Shown here: in pieces, positions 1-8,900 of the stretch
Position numbering within the stretch: position 1 is the stretch's first letter
How the letters are laid out: every line of letters starts with the position of its first letter
Assembly (NCBI GenBank): GCA_945883955.1
Contig: CAMCYN010000014.1
Location: 1 to 32,356 of the forward strand
Direction of reading: 5' to 3'
Length of the DNA stretch: 32,356 nt
DNA from: Akkermansia muciniphila
Lineage (GTDB): Bacteria; Verrucomicrobiota; Verrucomicrobiia; Chthoniobacterales; Chthoniobacteraceae
Notes under the pieces: model-generated
Told to the model about the DNA's origin: nothing
Seen by the model: the letters and a program-made list of their open reading frames with translations, nothing else
Database searches by the model: none
Program-made: the position numbers and the translations under genes

Positions 1-362
1 GGCCGGGTGAGCAGGGCGTAGGAACCGAAGATGTTCACCTCGGCGGCGAGCAAAGCGGCGAGGAGTTCGCCGAGTTCGGTGGCGCCTTCGGCCAGTTCCA
101 CTACGACGAGTTCGCAGACTGCGTAGGGGATTTCGTGTTCGGCAAAAATGTTGGTCACACTCTCGGGATCACTGACCACGATGCGGACGATGGCGGTGTC
201 TGCGGAATCCTGAACGCTGATCGCAACGACGTGGACATTGTGATTGTTCAGCAGAGTGACAATCCCCATCAGGGCGCCGACTTTGTTGGCGAGGAAGATG
301 GAGAATTGGTTTACACGGGGGCCTCCAATTTTTTCAGCCGTAGAATGAGGGTCGTAATCCAT
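1..362 (-). CDS. ACT-domain protein, truncated by the window edge
   Basis: The minus strand reads open from an ATG at 360-362 to the left edge (120 codons, no stop), so the C-terminus is missing. The product starts MDYDPHSTAEKIGG and then shows an ACT-like pattern: NQFSIFLANKVGALMGIVTLL (a strand followed by the Gly-containing loop and helix), then AISVQDSADTAIVRIVVSD, and a second half with VCELVVVEL and LLAAEVNIFGSYALL that looks like a second ACT repeat. ACT domains are small regulatory modules that usually bind amino acids. With no catalytic domain visible, this is probably a stand-alone regulator like those near amino-acid or acetate-metabolism genes, but its ligand cannot be told from sequence. 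It lies 84 nt downstream of the exported protein gene on the same strand. A long plus-strand open frame covers the region but has no recognisable family. No Shine-Dalgarno is visible. Confidence 0.75.
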   Translation of the reverse strand, partial: MDYDPHSTAEKIGGPRVNQFSIFLANKVGALMGIVTLLNNHNVHVVAISVQDSADTAIVRIVVSDPESVTNIFAEHEIPYAVCELVVVELAEGATELGELLAALLAAEVNIFGSYALLTR

Positions 363-446
363 GGAAATAAGTGGGTGCTGTGTGGGTTGAATTCGGGTGA
401 CGGCCGCGCGTTAGTTGTCTCGAGGCGCGAATTGTCAGTTTCGTCG

Positions 447-1229
447 TCAGTTTCGTTTTGCGGTAATATCCCAGAGGACAGAGGAGACAGTATCGGACAA
501 AAGGCGCACTTCTTCAATAGACGGAGCGACACCGATAGGGCCGTCCAGAAGGCGTTCGAGTTCCCCGAGCCTGCTGCGGATGCGTACGACAGTGGGATCG
601 GCCTGGATCTTTTCGCTCAGGGTGCAGACCCGGTCCCGGAGGATTTTAGCCAGAATGGGCTGTCGCAAAATGGAGGCGGAAGAGTTGGTGTACCGTTCGG
701 CGACCAGGGAGGCGACGATTTCGGTGCTGCGCATCCAGGCTCCGAGGGTGACGAGTGTCATGAGGTCGTGGTCTTCGTGTTTATGGAGCGAGTTTTGGAG
801 TTCGATCTGGGTAGCCTCCAGTTCTATGCGGAGCGCAATCCAGTCTTTACGTTCCGCGCAGTCGGCCAGGCTTTTACTGCGATCGAGCAGTTCGGCTTGA
901 ACTCCGAGGGGTTTGGCCAGGGAGACGATGTCTTTGGTGAGGTTTTTGGACTGCTGGATGTCTTCGGCTTGTGCGGCGAGTTGTCCGTCGGCAAAGACAC
1001 TGCCCAGGGTGAGGGCGTTTTGGGCGCGGCTCGAAAAGGTGGTGGGTACTGGCGGCCGGTAGCGGGAAGTCCAGTCGGGCTTGGAGTGTTTGGCCAGGTT
1101 GGTGAGGAATTCACTCGGAGACCGGGCCGGAGGCGACGGAACGGAAGCTAGTTCAGAGGCCGAGATACAAAAAAGCGGCTGCAGAGCGATGAGCACAGCA
1201 GTTAGCCGGGGTAAGGTTCTCGGCTCCAT
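447..1229 (-). CDS. exported protein of unknown function
   Basis: A 260-residue frame begins at the ATG at 1227-1229. The N-terminus MEPRTLPRLTAVLIALQPLFCISASELA has a short basic region, a hydrophobic core and a plausible signal-peptidase site after ISA, so the protein is probably exported. The rest is mostly helical and rich in charged residues, with heptad-like stretches such as LRIELEATQIELQNSLHKHED near residues 133-153. I see no catalytic motif, zinc ligands or membrane segment beyond the signal, and I do not recognise the family. It sits between dsbD (upstream) and the ACT protein (downstream) on the same strand, with a REP-like palindrome between it and dsbD, so it may be transcribed separately. 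A plus-strand frame covering 135-1151 competes for the same DNA, but it lacks a signal peptide or any known pattern. Confidence 0.65.
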   Translation of the reverse strand: MEPRTLPRLTAVLIALQPLFCISASELASVPSPPARSPSEFLTNLAKHSKPDWTSRYRPPVPTTFSSRAQNALTLGSVFADGQLAAQAEDIQQSKNLTKDIVSLAKPLGVQAELLDRSKSLADCAERKDWIALRIELEATQIELQNSLHKHEDHDLMTLVTLGAWMRSTEIVASLVAERYTNSSASILRQPILAKILRDRVCTLSEKIQADPTVVRIRSRLGELERLLDGPIGVAPSIEEVRLLSDTVSSVLWDITAKRN

Positions 1230-1245
1230 TGGAGGATAACGATAA

Positions 1246-1279
1246 CCTAAAAGGAGGCAGGTGTCAGGTTCCTTTTAGG
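1246..1279. repeat. REP-like palindromic element
   Basis: Two perfect 10-base arms, CCTAAAAGGA (1246-1255) and TCCTTTTAGG (1270-1279), flank a 14-base centre whose minus-strand reading contains CCTGACACCTGCC. From memory, the GGTGTCAGG / CCTGACACC core beside AAAAGGA arms resembles REP sequences mobilised by RAYT (REP-associated tyrosine) transposases. No such transposase lies in this window and only this one copy was seen. It sits in the gap between the dsbD stop and the next gene start, so it may also act as a hairpin terminator or mRNA stabiliser for dsbD. The hairpin is seen directly; the REP assignment is inferred. Confidence 0.55.
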
Positions 1280-1320
1280 GGGGGACCTTGGGGGATGCGG
1301 CGAGCCGGGGTGCAGGTCGG

Positions 1321-3510
1321 TTATCTGGAGGGAGGCGCCCCAGAAGATAGCTTCTGGACGGCCTCCAGGATCATGGTGGGCGTGAGAAGTTCGGGGAAAA
1401 TGACCGGCTCGCCGCTTTTTGGCGGGTACAGGAGGTAAAACGGCACGCCGACCCGGCCAAACCGGTTTAATTCCGCCGTAATGGTCTTGTCGCCATTGGT
1501 CCAGTCCGCCTTCACGAGAACGACGCCGGCCCGTTTGAAAGCCTCCATCACCTCGGGTTTGGAAAGGGTGAGCCGTTCGTTGACCTTGCAGTTCAGGCAC
1601 CAGTCGGCTGTGAAATCCACAAACACCGCATGGCCCGCCGCGCGTTCTGCCGCCACGCGTTCGGGAGAAAACGGCACCCAATCGCCACTTTCCGCCGCCG
1701 CCGACAGCTTGAGCGGAGCGTTTAAGGGCTCATGGACAAAGAGGCGGTATCCGGCGAACGCCAGGGCGACGGCTACCAGCAAAGCGACGATCCGGGATTG
1801 GAGGATCCCCAGCAGCCAGCAGCCAATTCCCAAGCTTAACAGATAGGCGCAGGTGCCGCCGAGAACGGCTGTGCCGCGAGATTGGCCCAGGACGGTGAGC
1901 AGCCATATCGCGACGCCCAGCATGATAAATCCCATCCCTTGCTTGAGACGTTCCATCCAGAGGCCTGGTTTGGGCAAAAAGCGAAGTAACGAGGTGTTTG
2001 CGGTCAGGATGAGGTAGGGTAGGCTCATGCCGGCGGCGATGGTCAGGAAAATCAAAATCACCGAAGGAGCGGGTTGGCTCACGGCAAATCCCAGGGTGAC
2101 GCCCAGGTAAGGGGCCGTGCAGGAGGTTCCGAGCAGGGTGGTGAACATCCCGTGCAGGAAGGCGCCTCCGTAGCCATGCTGGCCGGAGAGTTCGCTCAGG
2201 CGGGAGTTGGCAGTGCTGGAAAGGGTGATTTCGAAAACGCCGAGGAGGTTGAGTCCAAAGATGAAAACCGCCGAGATCAGCCCGAGCAGAATCCACGGGT
2301 TCTGGAACTGGAATCCCCAGTTGAGGCCGCCTCCGGCCGCCTTGAGTCCGATGACGGCCAGGGCCAAGCCTAAAAAGAAGGTGAAAACTCCGGAAGCAAA
2401 GGCGAGTCCGAGCTTAAAAACGCGGCGGGGATCCTGGCCGGCTTGCTGGGTAAACCCGAAGATTTTCAGTGCAATCACCGGCAGGACACACGGCATAAAG
2501 TTTAGGAGAAGGCCTCCTAAAAATGCGCCCCAAAGCACTCCAGCCAGGCCGTTGGTTTTAGAGGGCGCTGCGGGAGCTGTTTCCTGAGGGGCATCAGAGG
2601 GCGTTTTCGCGGCCGGAGGAACCGTGGCTTGGGCGGATCCGTTCGGCTGGACGCCCGGTTTTGAGGCGGCGGCGTCCACATTGGCGAGTTCCCAGCCTCG
2701 GCGTGTGCCGTCGGGGGCGGTCAGCACAAAGAGGGCGCGCCATTGGGCACCGGCTGGATCGGGATCGGCGATGGGGATTTTAAACTGGGCGGTTCCTGGC
2801 GTGGCCGACGGGATGGACTCGGGATGATCGGGGGTGAGGCCGGTCGGCGGGATGGGGAAAATTTCGAGCGTTTCTTTGCCGGGAATCCCCTGAACACGGA
2901 TCTGGAGTTCCTTGGGAGCGCGGGTCCATTCGACGGTAAAGGGGGCGGGGGGTTCTTGGGGAAGCTTCGCTTTCCAGGTGGCAAAGAGTTCCTGGTTGTC
3001 GGGGGTAACAGGTCCCGAGGGGAGTTCGAGGGTGAGGGTGGCATTGCCGGGAAGACAGGTGTCGGAACAGACAAACCATTTGATTCGGGCGGTAAGGGCC
3101 ACTTTTCCCGGGGGCAGCTCGGCCGGGGGACGGATCTCGACGGGGAGGACGAGTTCGTTTTCGTAAACATTGGTGAAAATGACGCCGCTCGTTACGAGGG
3201 CGTGGGGCAGGGGCCACTGGATGGGGCCGGCCTGAAATCCTGGAGGGAGTTGCCAGACAACACTCGGGGCGGCACCGGATTCGCCCGGAAATTGCCAATA
3301 CAGATGCCAGCCTTTTGCGAGCTTGAAGCGGACTCCTACGGTAAAGGGTTTCCCGGGGGCGATGGCCGCGGTGTCGGCCAGGAGCGAGGCGACACAGTTG
3401 GGCTCGGGGTTCGCTGCTTGGGTGAAGGCGTTCTGTTGAGCGTGCGTGCGGGAAGCGGGTGCTAGCGGCAGGGCGGCCAGCAAAAGGAAGAATAGGAATC
3501 GGGAGAGCAT
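1321..3510 (-). CDS. dsbD: DsbD-type thiol:disulfide interchange protein
   Basis: This 729-residue inner-membrane protein carries electrons from cytoplasmic thioredoxin to periplasmic thiols. Order of parts: signal peptide (LFFLLLAALPLAPASRTHA); an N-terminal periplasmic DsbD-alpha-like immunoglobulin domain at about residues 40-180, with its pair of cysteines in CSDTC; an Ala/Pro-rich linker; a central membrane domain of about eight helices at about 325-590, containing the conserved cysteines in LNFMPCVLP (about 340) and GTSCTAPYLG (about 464); and a C-terminal thioredoxin domain with the active site DWCLNC at about 636-641. All three cysteine pairs of the relay are present and the length is slightly above the E. 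coli protein, so it looks intact. The start gives a textbook signal peptide. Likely partners are cytochrome c maturation or disulfide isomerases, none of which are in the window. Its TlpA/ScsB-like relatives differ in the N-terminal domain. Confidence 0.93.
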   Translation of the reverse strand: MLSRFLFFLLLAALPLAPASRTHAQQNAFTQAANPEPNCVASLLADTAAIAPGKPFTVGVRFKLAKGWHLYWQFPGESGAAPSVVWQLPPGFQAGPIQWPLPHALVTSGVIFTNVYENELVLPVEIRPPAELPPGKVALTARIKWFVCSDTCLPGNATLTLELPSGPVTPDNQELFATWKAKLPQEPPAPFTVEWTRAPKELQIRVQGIPGKETLEIFPIPPTGLTPDHPESIPSATPGTAQFKIPIADPDPAGAQWRALFVLTAPDGTRRGWELANVDAAASKPGVQPNGSAQATVPPAAKTPSDAPQETAPAAPSKTNGLAGVLWGAFLGGLLLNFMPCVLPVIALKIFGFTQQAGQDPRRVFKLGLAFASGVFTFFLGLALAVIGLKAAGGGLNWGFQFQNPWILLGLISAVFIFGLNLLGVFEITLSSTANSRLSELSGQHGYGGAFLHGMFTTLLGTSCTAPYLGVTLGFAVSQPAPSVILIFLTIAAGMSLPYLILTANTSLLRFLPKPGLWMERLKQGMGFIMLGVAIWLLTVLGQSRGTAVLGGTCAYLLSLGIGCWLLGILQSRIVALLVAVALAFAGYRLFVHEPLNAPLKLSAAAESGDWVPFSPERVAAERAAGHAVFVDFTADWCLNCKVNERLTLSKPEVMEAFKRAGVVLVKADWTNGDKTITAELNRFGRVGVPFYLLYPPKSGEPVIFPELLTPTMILEAVQKLSSGAPPSR

Positions 3511-3522
3511 CGGAGTCGGAGG

Positions 3523-3762
3523 TTAGAAGAAATAAGCGAAACGACCGAAGGAGAGGGCAAGGAATACAAAGAAGGATAAGACTGCGAGAGCCTTCTTTAT
3601 TGGGACGAAAGCCGGCGGTGGGACCTGGCAGGGCGGCGCATAGGGAGGGACTTGTGGGTTTTTTGCGGGTTCCGCCGCGAAGGTGGGCGAGAATTTTGTT
3701 TGGGAAGGGAGATTGGCAGCGGCCCCGGCTTCGGTTACCCCCCACGGTATGTCGATAGCCAC
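3523..3762 (-). CDS. possible small single-pass membrane protein
   Basis: An open minus-strand frame ends at 3523, only 12 nt before the dsbD start. Its C-terminus is a convincing hydrophobic segment (IKKALAVLSFFVFLALSF), preceded by a proline-rich stretch (PQVPPYAPPCQVPPPAFVP). The weak point is the start. Between the stop and position 3759 there is no ATG, GTG or TTG in frame; the first candidates are GTG at 3760-3762 and TTG at 3763-3765. These overlap the divergent cobalamin adenosyltransferase start by 14 nt and have no Shine-Dalgarno. If real, this is a 79-aa tail-anchored protein co-transcribed with dsbD. The hydrophobic tail could also be chance translation of a T-rich leader. No function is proposed. 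Confidence 0.3.
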   Translation of the reverse strand: MAIDIPWGVTEAGAAANLPSQTKFSPTFAAEPAKNPQVPPYAPPCQVPPPAFVPIKKALAVLSFFVFLALSFGRFAYFF

Positions 3763-4303
3763 CAAGACAGGAGACAGAGGTACTACGGGGTTGATGTTTA
3801 ACCGACGTGTGCCGAAAACCCATCCCCGGGTGGTCGCGTACGGAATGGTCGACGAGCTGAATGCGGCGCTCGGCATGGTGCGTGCCTTTTGCGAGGTGCC
3901 GTTTGTGGCGGAGCGGGTTTTGGAAATCCAGAAGGAGCTTGTGGTTCTCATGGGCGAACTTGCTGTGGCGTCTGGCGACATGGAAAAATACCAGCAGAAG
4001 GGACATAAACCAGTGGGAGCTGAGTTTGTGGAACGGCTCACGGCGCAAATTGAGGACCTCGAAAAGAACCACAAAATCACCTTCAGCGGTTGGGCCACGC
4101 CGGGCGGAACCCGTGGAAGCGCCTGTCTGGACGTCGCGCGTACGACCTGTCGGAGAGCGGAGCGTCAGGTGGTGGAACTCACGCAAACCGGAGCACACAC
4201 CAATCCCGAAATCATCCGTTACCTGAACCGGCTTTCAGACTTGTGCTGGCTTTGGGCCCGCTGGGTTGAAACGGTGGACGCCGAGCGCGAGAACGGTCTC
4301 TAA
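3749..4303 (+). CDS. pduO: cob(I)alamin adenosyltransferase, PduO type
   Basis: The 184-residue product transfers the adenosyl group of ATP to cob(I)alamin to form coenzyme B12. It begins MSIATKTGDRGTTGL, the family's N-terminal ATP-binding signature (TKTGDxGxT). It continues with VDELNAALGMVRA, and has the C-terminal signature GSACLDVARTTCRRAERQVV followed by YLNRLSDLCWLWAR, both typical of the PduO trimeric helix-bundle enzymes. I chose the ATG at 3749 because the family starts within a few residues of the TKTGD motif. An in-frame start at 3683 would add 22 unlike residues. No B12-synthesis genes are near; it is followed on the same strand by citramalate synthase after about 96 nt. The reverse frame 2780-4198 is a shadow. 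Confidence 0.92.
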   Translation: MSIATKTGDRGTTGLMFNRRVPKTHPRVVAYGMVDELNAALGMVRAFCEVPFVAERVLEIQKELVVLMGELAVASGDMEKYQQKGHKPVGAEFVERLTAQIEDLEKNHKITFSGWATPGGTRGSACLDVARTTCRRAERQVVELTQTGAHTNPEIIRYLNRLSDLCWLWARWVETVDAERENGL

Positions 4304-4399
4304 GCGTTTGGGTCTCCATCCTTGGGGGGAGAGTGGTGAACTCGGGGAGGAGGCGGCTTGGCAGCCTGCCAGCCAACGGTTAGGTTGACCGTCCCTGTT

Positions 4400-5986
4400 A
4401 TGAATCAGCTACCTCAAGTCACTATCTACGATACCACTCTCCGCGACGGCACGCAGGGGACCGGAATTTCTTTCAGTGTCTTGGACAAGATTCGGGTGGC
4501 CGAACGGCTGGACGCTTTTGGTGTGCATTATATCGAAGGGGGCTGGCCGGGATCGAATCCCAAGGACGCCGCGTTTTTTGCCGAGGCCTCCCAGCGGGTA
4601 TGGAAGAACGCCAAGATCACGGCGTTTGGAATGACCCGTCGTGGTAAGGCCAAGGTGGAAGAAGACGCCCAGGTGCAGCTGTTGCTGGATGCCAAAACTC
4701 CTGCCGTCACCATCGTAGGCAAGACGTGGCCGCTACACGTCATCGAAGTGTTTCAGGTGACGCTGGAGGAGAACCTGTCCATGATCAGCGATACGGTCGC
4801 GTATTTGAAAAGCCATGGACGCGAGGTGCTTTATGATGCCGAACACTTCTTCGACAGCTTTCGCGAAGATCCTGAATACTCCCTCGCCACCATCCTGGCG
4901 GCCCAAAAGGCCGGCGCGGATTTGATCGTACTGTGCGACACTAACGGAGGTTGTCTGCCGGAGTTTGTCGAGGAGGTGACCCGGCGTGCGATCGAGGCGC
5001 TGGGACGTCCCGTGGGCATTCACACGCACAACGATTCCGGGTTGGGGATTGCCAATGCGCTAGCAGCAGTCCGTGCAGGAGCCTGCCAGGTGCAGGGAAC
5101 CATCAACGGATATGGCGAACGGGTTGGGAATTGCGATTTGACGACTCTGATGCCGAATTTGCAGATCAAGTGCGGTATTCCGCTTGGATTGGATCTGACG
5201 AGGCTGAAAGAACTTTCGGGCTTCGTGGATGAGTTGGCCAATGTGCAGCACAATATCCGCGCACCCTATGTCGGAACGGCGGCGTTCACTCACAAGGGGG
5301 GGTTGCACGTGCATGCTGTGCAGAAGCTTGCGCGGACTTACGAACATGTGGATCCGTCTCTTGTCGGCAACGAGCGTGTCATTTCCATTTCTGACATGTC
5401 GGGGCAGAGCAACGTGCTAGCCCGTGCCGAAGCTCTCGGATTGGAACTTAAGAAGGGATCGCCGGTCGTTAATGCGGTCTTGGCTGAAGTAAAGCGACTG
5501 GAGTCTGAAGGGTATGAGTTTGAAGCGGCGGAAGCCTCCTTCGAGTTGCTGATCCGCCAATTCCTTGGTCAGCGCGAGCCACTGTTTACGCTCGAGGAAT
5601 ATCATTGCAGCTTCCGCCGCAATGGATCGGGCCTTTGGAACAAAACGGAAGCCACGGTGCGGATCCGGGTCGGCGATCAAATTGAATATACGGTCGAGGA
5701 AGGTGACGGTCCGGTGAACGCGCTGGATGCGGCTTTGCGTAAGGCGTTGCGTCCGTTTTATCCGCAAATCGATTCTATACGACTGGAGGATTACAAGGTG
5801 CGGATCATTAACGGACAGGCGGGCACTGCGGCGCGGACTCGGGTGTTGATTACATCTACCGACGGGCACGATACGTGGGGAACCGTGGGAGTGAGTGACA
5901 ACATCATCGAGGCGAGTTGGCTGGCACTGGTGGACGGTCTCGAACACTGGGTGCGCCGGTCGACAGGCTCCCATGCTGCTCACTGA
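4400..5986 (+). CDS. cimA: (R)-citramalate synthase
   Basis: The 528-residue enzyme condenses pyruvate with acetyl-CoA to give citramalate, the first step of the threonine-independent isoleucine route. The TIM-barrel start is the family's TIYDTTLRDGTQG (residues 8-20), with the catalytic Arg/Asp of LRDG. GIHTHND near residue 207 supplies the metal-binding histidines, and THKGGLHVHA lies near 296. The C-terminal 130 residues form a LeuA-type allosteric domain (for example ATVRIRVGDQIEYTVEEGDGPVNALDAALRKAL). ISFSVLDKIRVAERLDAFGVHYIEGGWPG matches the long divided-type citramalate synthases better than 2-isopropylmalate synthases. The start is uncertain: a TTG at 4358 is in frame and lies just after GGGAGGAGG, a good Shine-Dalgarno, and would add 14 residues; the ATG at 4400 matches family length better but has no Shine-Dalgarno. 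The 3' end overlaps the helicase gene by 14 nt. Confidence 0.9.
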   Translation: MNQLPQVTIYDTTLRDGTQGTGISFSVLDKIRVAERLDAFGVHYIEGGWPGSNPKDAAFFAEASQRVWKNAKITAFGMTRRGKAKVEEDAQVQLLLDAKTPAVTIVGKTWPLHVIEVFQVTLEENLSMISDTVAYLKSHGREVLYDAEHFFDSFREDPEYSLATILAAQKAGADLIVLCDTNGGCLPEFVEEVTRRAIEALGRPVGIHTHNDSGLGIANALAAVRAGACQVQGTINGYGERVGNCDLTTLMPNLQIKCGIPLGLDLTRLKELSGFVDELANVQHNIRAPYVGTAAFTHKGGLHVHAVQKLARTYEHVDPSLVGNERVISISDMSGQSNVLARAEALGLELKKGSPVVNAVLAEVKRLESEGYEFEAAEASFELLIRQFLGQREPLFTLEEYHCSFRRNGSGLWNKTEATVRIRVGDQIEYTVEEGDGPVNALDAALRKALRPFYPQIDSIRLEDYKVRIINGQAGTAARTRVLITSTDGHDTWGTVGVSDNIIEASWLALVDGLEHWVRRSTGSHAAH

Positions 5987-8900
5987 GCGAATCCTAAGTG
6001 ATGCGGGCGGATGGCAGGTGCTGAAGCAGGCCAAAGCCCTGCACGGCATGGGGCGCGTTCGTGATGTAGTCTGGGCCGAGCCGCTGCTGAAAGGAGTGGT
6101 CCGCGAAGGCGAGACGGAGTACCGGTCGGGGCTGAAGATTATTTCCAGGTCCAATCTGGAAAATCTGTGCACCTGCCGGGACTCCAGGGTGCGCGGGCTT
6201 ATTTGTGCACACTCCGTGGCGGTCGGGCTGGAGCTGTTAAATCCCGCGCCCAAGACCGTTTCTGTGCCGGCTGGAGCGCCTGCGAGTGGAGCGTCATCCG
6301 CTTCTAGTTCTGGGACTAAAGTTGCGACATTGAGCGCGAACCCGGTCTCCGATTCACCCAAGCCTTGGGGGTTTTCGCTGGATGGCGGGAGTCCAGTGGA
6401 ACTGTTTGTGGTAATTCCCCCGAATCTTGCGCAGTCGGCTGCGCGCGGATCGGTTTCTCTGGGAATAGAATCGGTTTTTCAGGGGAAACGGACACTGCTC
6501 TCGGCACTCGATCCGCGTGGTGCCTATCGGTGCAGCCGTGAGGATTTGAGGCTGCTGGAGGCGCTTGTCCGGCTTCAGCCTGGCGGTCCTTTGCCCGGCA
6601 TGCTGGCGCTTCCGCTGGAGTCGGCTTTGGGGGTCATCGAAGCTTTAACGGGACATCCGCGGGTGTCGTTGGGGCGTCAGGGTCCGTTATCGGTTCAGGC
6701 CGAGCCGCTCCGGCCCACGCTGTTTGCCGACAGTCGTCCCAATGGCGATCTGGCGTTGAGGTGTGAAGTGCCTGCCGGCGGGGCTTTGTTGCACGGGAAA
6801 AAGGCGGCCTGGATGTTCCGGGACCAGACGTTGCGGCCGGTTTGTCCCGGGCTGCCAGCGGTGTATCTGGAGTTGTTGCGTGGGGAGGTGGTGCTGCCCG
6901 GGCCTGCAGTGGCCCGGTTTCTCCAGCAGGAATGGGAGCTTCTGTCGCGAAGTTTTGAATGTGAAAAGGTGCGGTTGCCCGAGATTTCCGAGGCGAAACC
7001 CGTGGCGTCCGCGCTCGGGGACACGGCTCCCAAACCGCTCTTTTCCTTGAGTCTGGAGGGTTCGCTTAATTTTCTATCCGGCAAATTGGAGGCCGCGTAC
7101 GGGGATTTTAAAACAACCCTCTCCAGCCGGGCGCCTGGAACTCGGCCTCGAAACGGGGTATTGGAGGAGGTCGCGCTGGCCCGGCTGGTGGATTATGGGT
7201 TCGGGCGTCCTGACGCAGAGGGCCAAATGGTGATGCGCGGAGAGCTGCCGATACTCGAATTTTTTGCGCGGCATTTGCCGGCTTTGCGGAAAGAGTGGCG
7301 GGTGGAGATCGGGGCTCGGTTTGCGCACGTCACGCGTGGGATCGAGCGCATCGAGCCGAAGCTGGAAGTGAAAGGGTCCGGGGAAGATTGGTTTGAGCTG
7401 GATGTGGCGCTGGCGACATCGGGCGGGGAGCGGTATTCGGGCGCGGAGATCCAGCGGTTGATCCAGACGGGGCGCAGTCATATCAAGCGCAAGGACGGTT
7501 CGGTGGCGGTGTTTGATCCCAACCTGCTCGATGAATTTCAACAGGTGCTCCGTGATTGCGATCCCCAGCAGAAGCAGGCGGGCCGTTACCGGATTGCCAA
7601 CCGGCAGGCGGGGTTTTTACAGGCGTTTGCCGAAGAGAATGGCGCGGAGTTGGCGGCGCCGGCGCATTGGAAACAATGGGCCACGGCGTCGAGAAAGGTC
7701 GAAGCGCTGCGGCCTATTGGGCTTGGACCGCTTGAGGAACTTTTGCGTTCCTACCAGAAGCAGGGCGTCTACTGGATGCATTTTCTGGCGGAGAACGGCT
7801 TGGGCGGGATTTTGGCTGACGAGATGGGGCTTGGAAAAACAGTTCAGGCTTTGGCGTTTATGCGAAGCCTGAAAGGGCGCTGCCTGGTGGTGGCGCCTTC
7901 GTCCCTGCTCACCAACTGGGAGCGGGAGGCGCAGCGGTTTTTGCCCGGAATCCGAGTGTTAGTGCTGGCGGGAGCAAAGCGGCACGAGCGGCTTGCAAGC
8001 GAGCTTGGAACGGCTGAGCTGGTGATCACAAGTTACCCGCTTCTGCGCCGGGACATCGAATGGTACCGGGGGGAGAATTTCGCGGCAGTGGTGCTGGATG
8101 AAGCTCAGCATATTAAAAATCCGGAGAGTCAAAATGCGCAGGCTGCATTCCAGTTGCGGGCTGACCGGCGTTTTGTGCTGACTGGAACGCCGGTGGAAAA
8201 CTCCGTGCGGGACGTGTGGTCGCTGCTGAACTTTGTCATGCCAGGCTACTTGGGGACCCGCGCTGATTTTAAGGAACGTTACGAGTTGCCGATTTCGCAG
8301 GACCCGGGAGGGGTGGAGCATCGGCGTATGATCAAACGTCTCGCGCCATTTGTGTTGCGGCGTACAAAAAAGGCTGTCGCGAGCGAGTTGCCGGACAAGA
8401 TTGAGCAGGTGGTTTGGTGTGAACTCTCCAAAGCGCAGCGGGAAACTTATGCGAAGTTGGTCGATCTAACCCGGCGTGAGGTGAGCAAAGCCGAGGGGCT
8501 CAAAAATCAGGGACAGGCGCGTATGTTGATGCTGACCGCGCTATTGCGCCTGCGGCAGGCATGTAATGACTTGCGTTTGCTTGGCGGGGATTTTGCGCAG
8601 GAGGCAGGTAGTGCTGTGCCGGACTCAGGGAAGCTGGAAGCACTCGAGGAGTTGTTTTCGGAGGCGCAGGAAGGTGGGCACCGGGTTCTGTTGTTTAGCC
8701 AATTTTCGTCAATGCTGGATCTCCTCCAGCAATGGATGGAGGCACGCAATGTCGACTTTTGTCGTCTTGATGGATCCACGCGGGATCGAACCGCGCAGGT
8801 GGACCGCTTTCAAACGGGGACCGTGCCGGTGTTCCTCATTAGCCTGAAGGCGGGCGGAGTGGGGTTGAACCTGACGGCTGCGGATACAGTGATTCACTAT

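Noticed and set aside
135-1151. 338-codon plus-strand open frame
   Set aside because: It lies antisense to the ACT protein and the exported protein, has no recognisable motif, and mirrors GC-rich codon bias of those genes.
2780-4198. 472-codon minus-strand open frame
   Set aside because: It covers parts of dsbD in another frame and the antisense of the adenosyltransferase; its Arg/Pro-rich product is typical of a shadow frame.
5417-6361. 314-codon minus-strand open frame
   Set aside because: Antisense to cimA and the helicase, no known motif.
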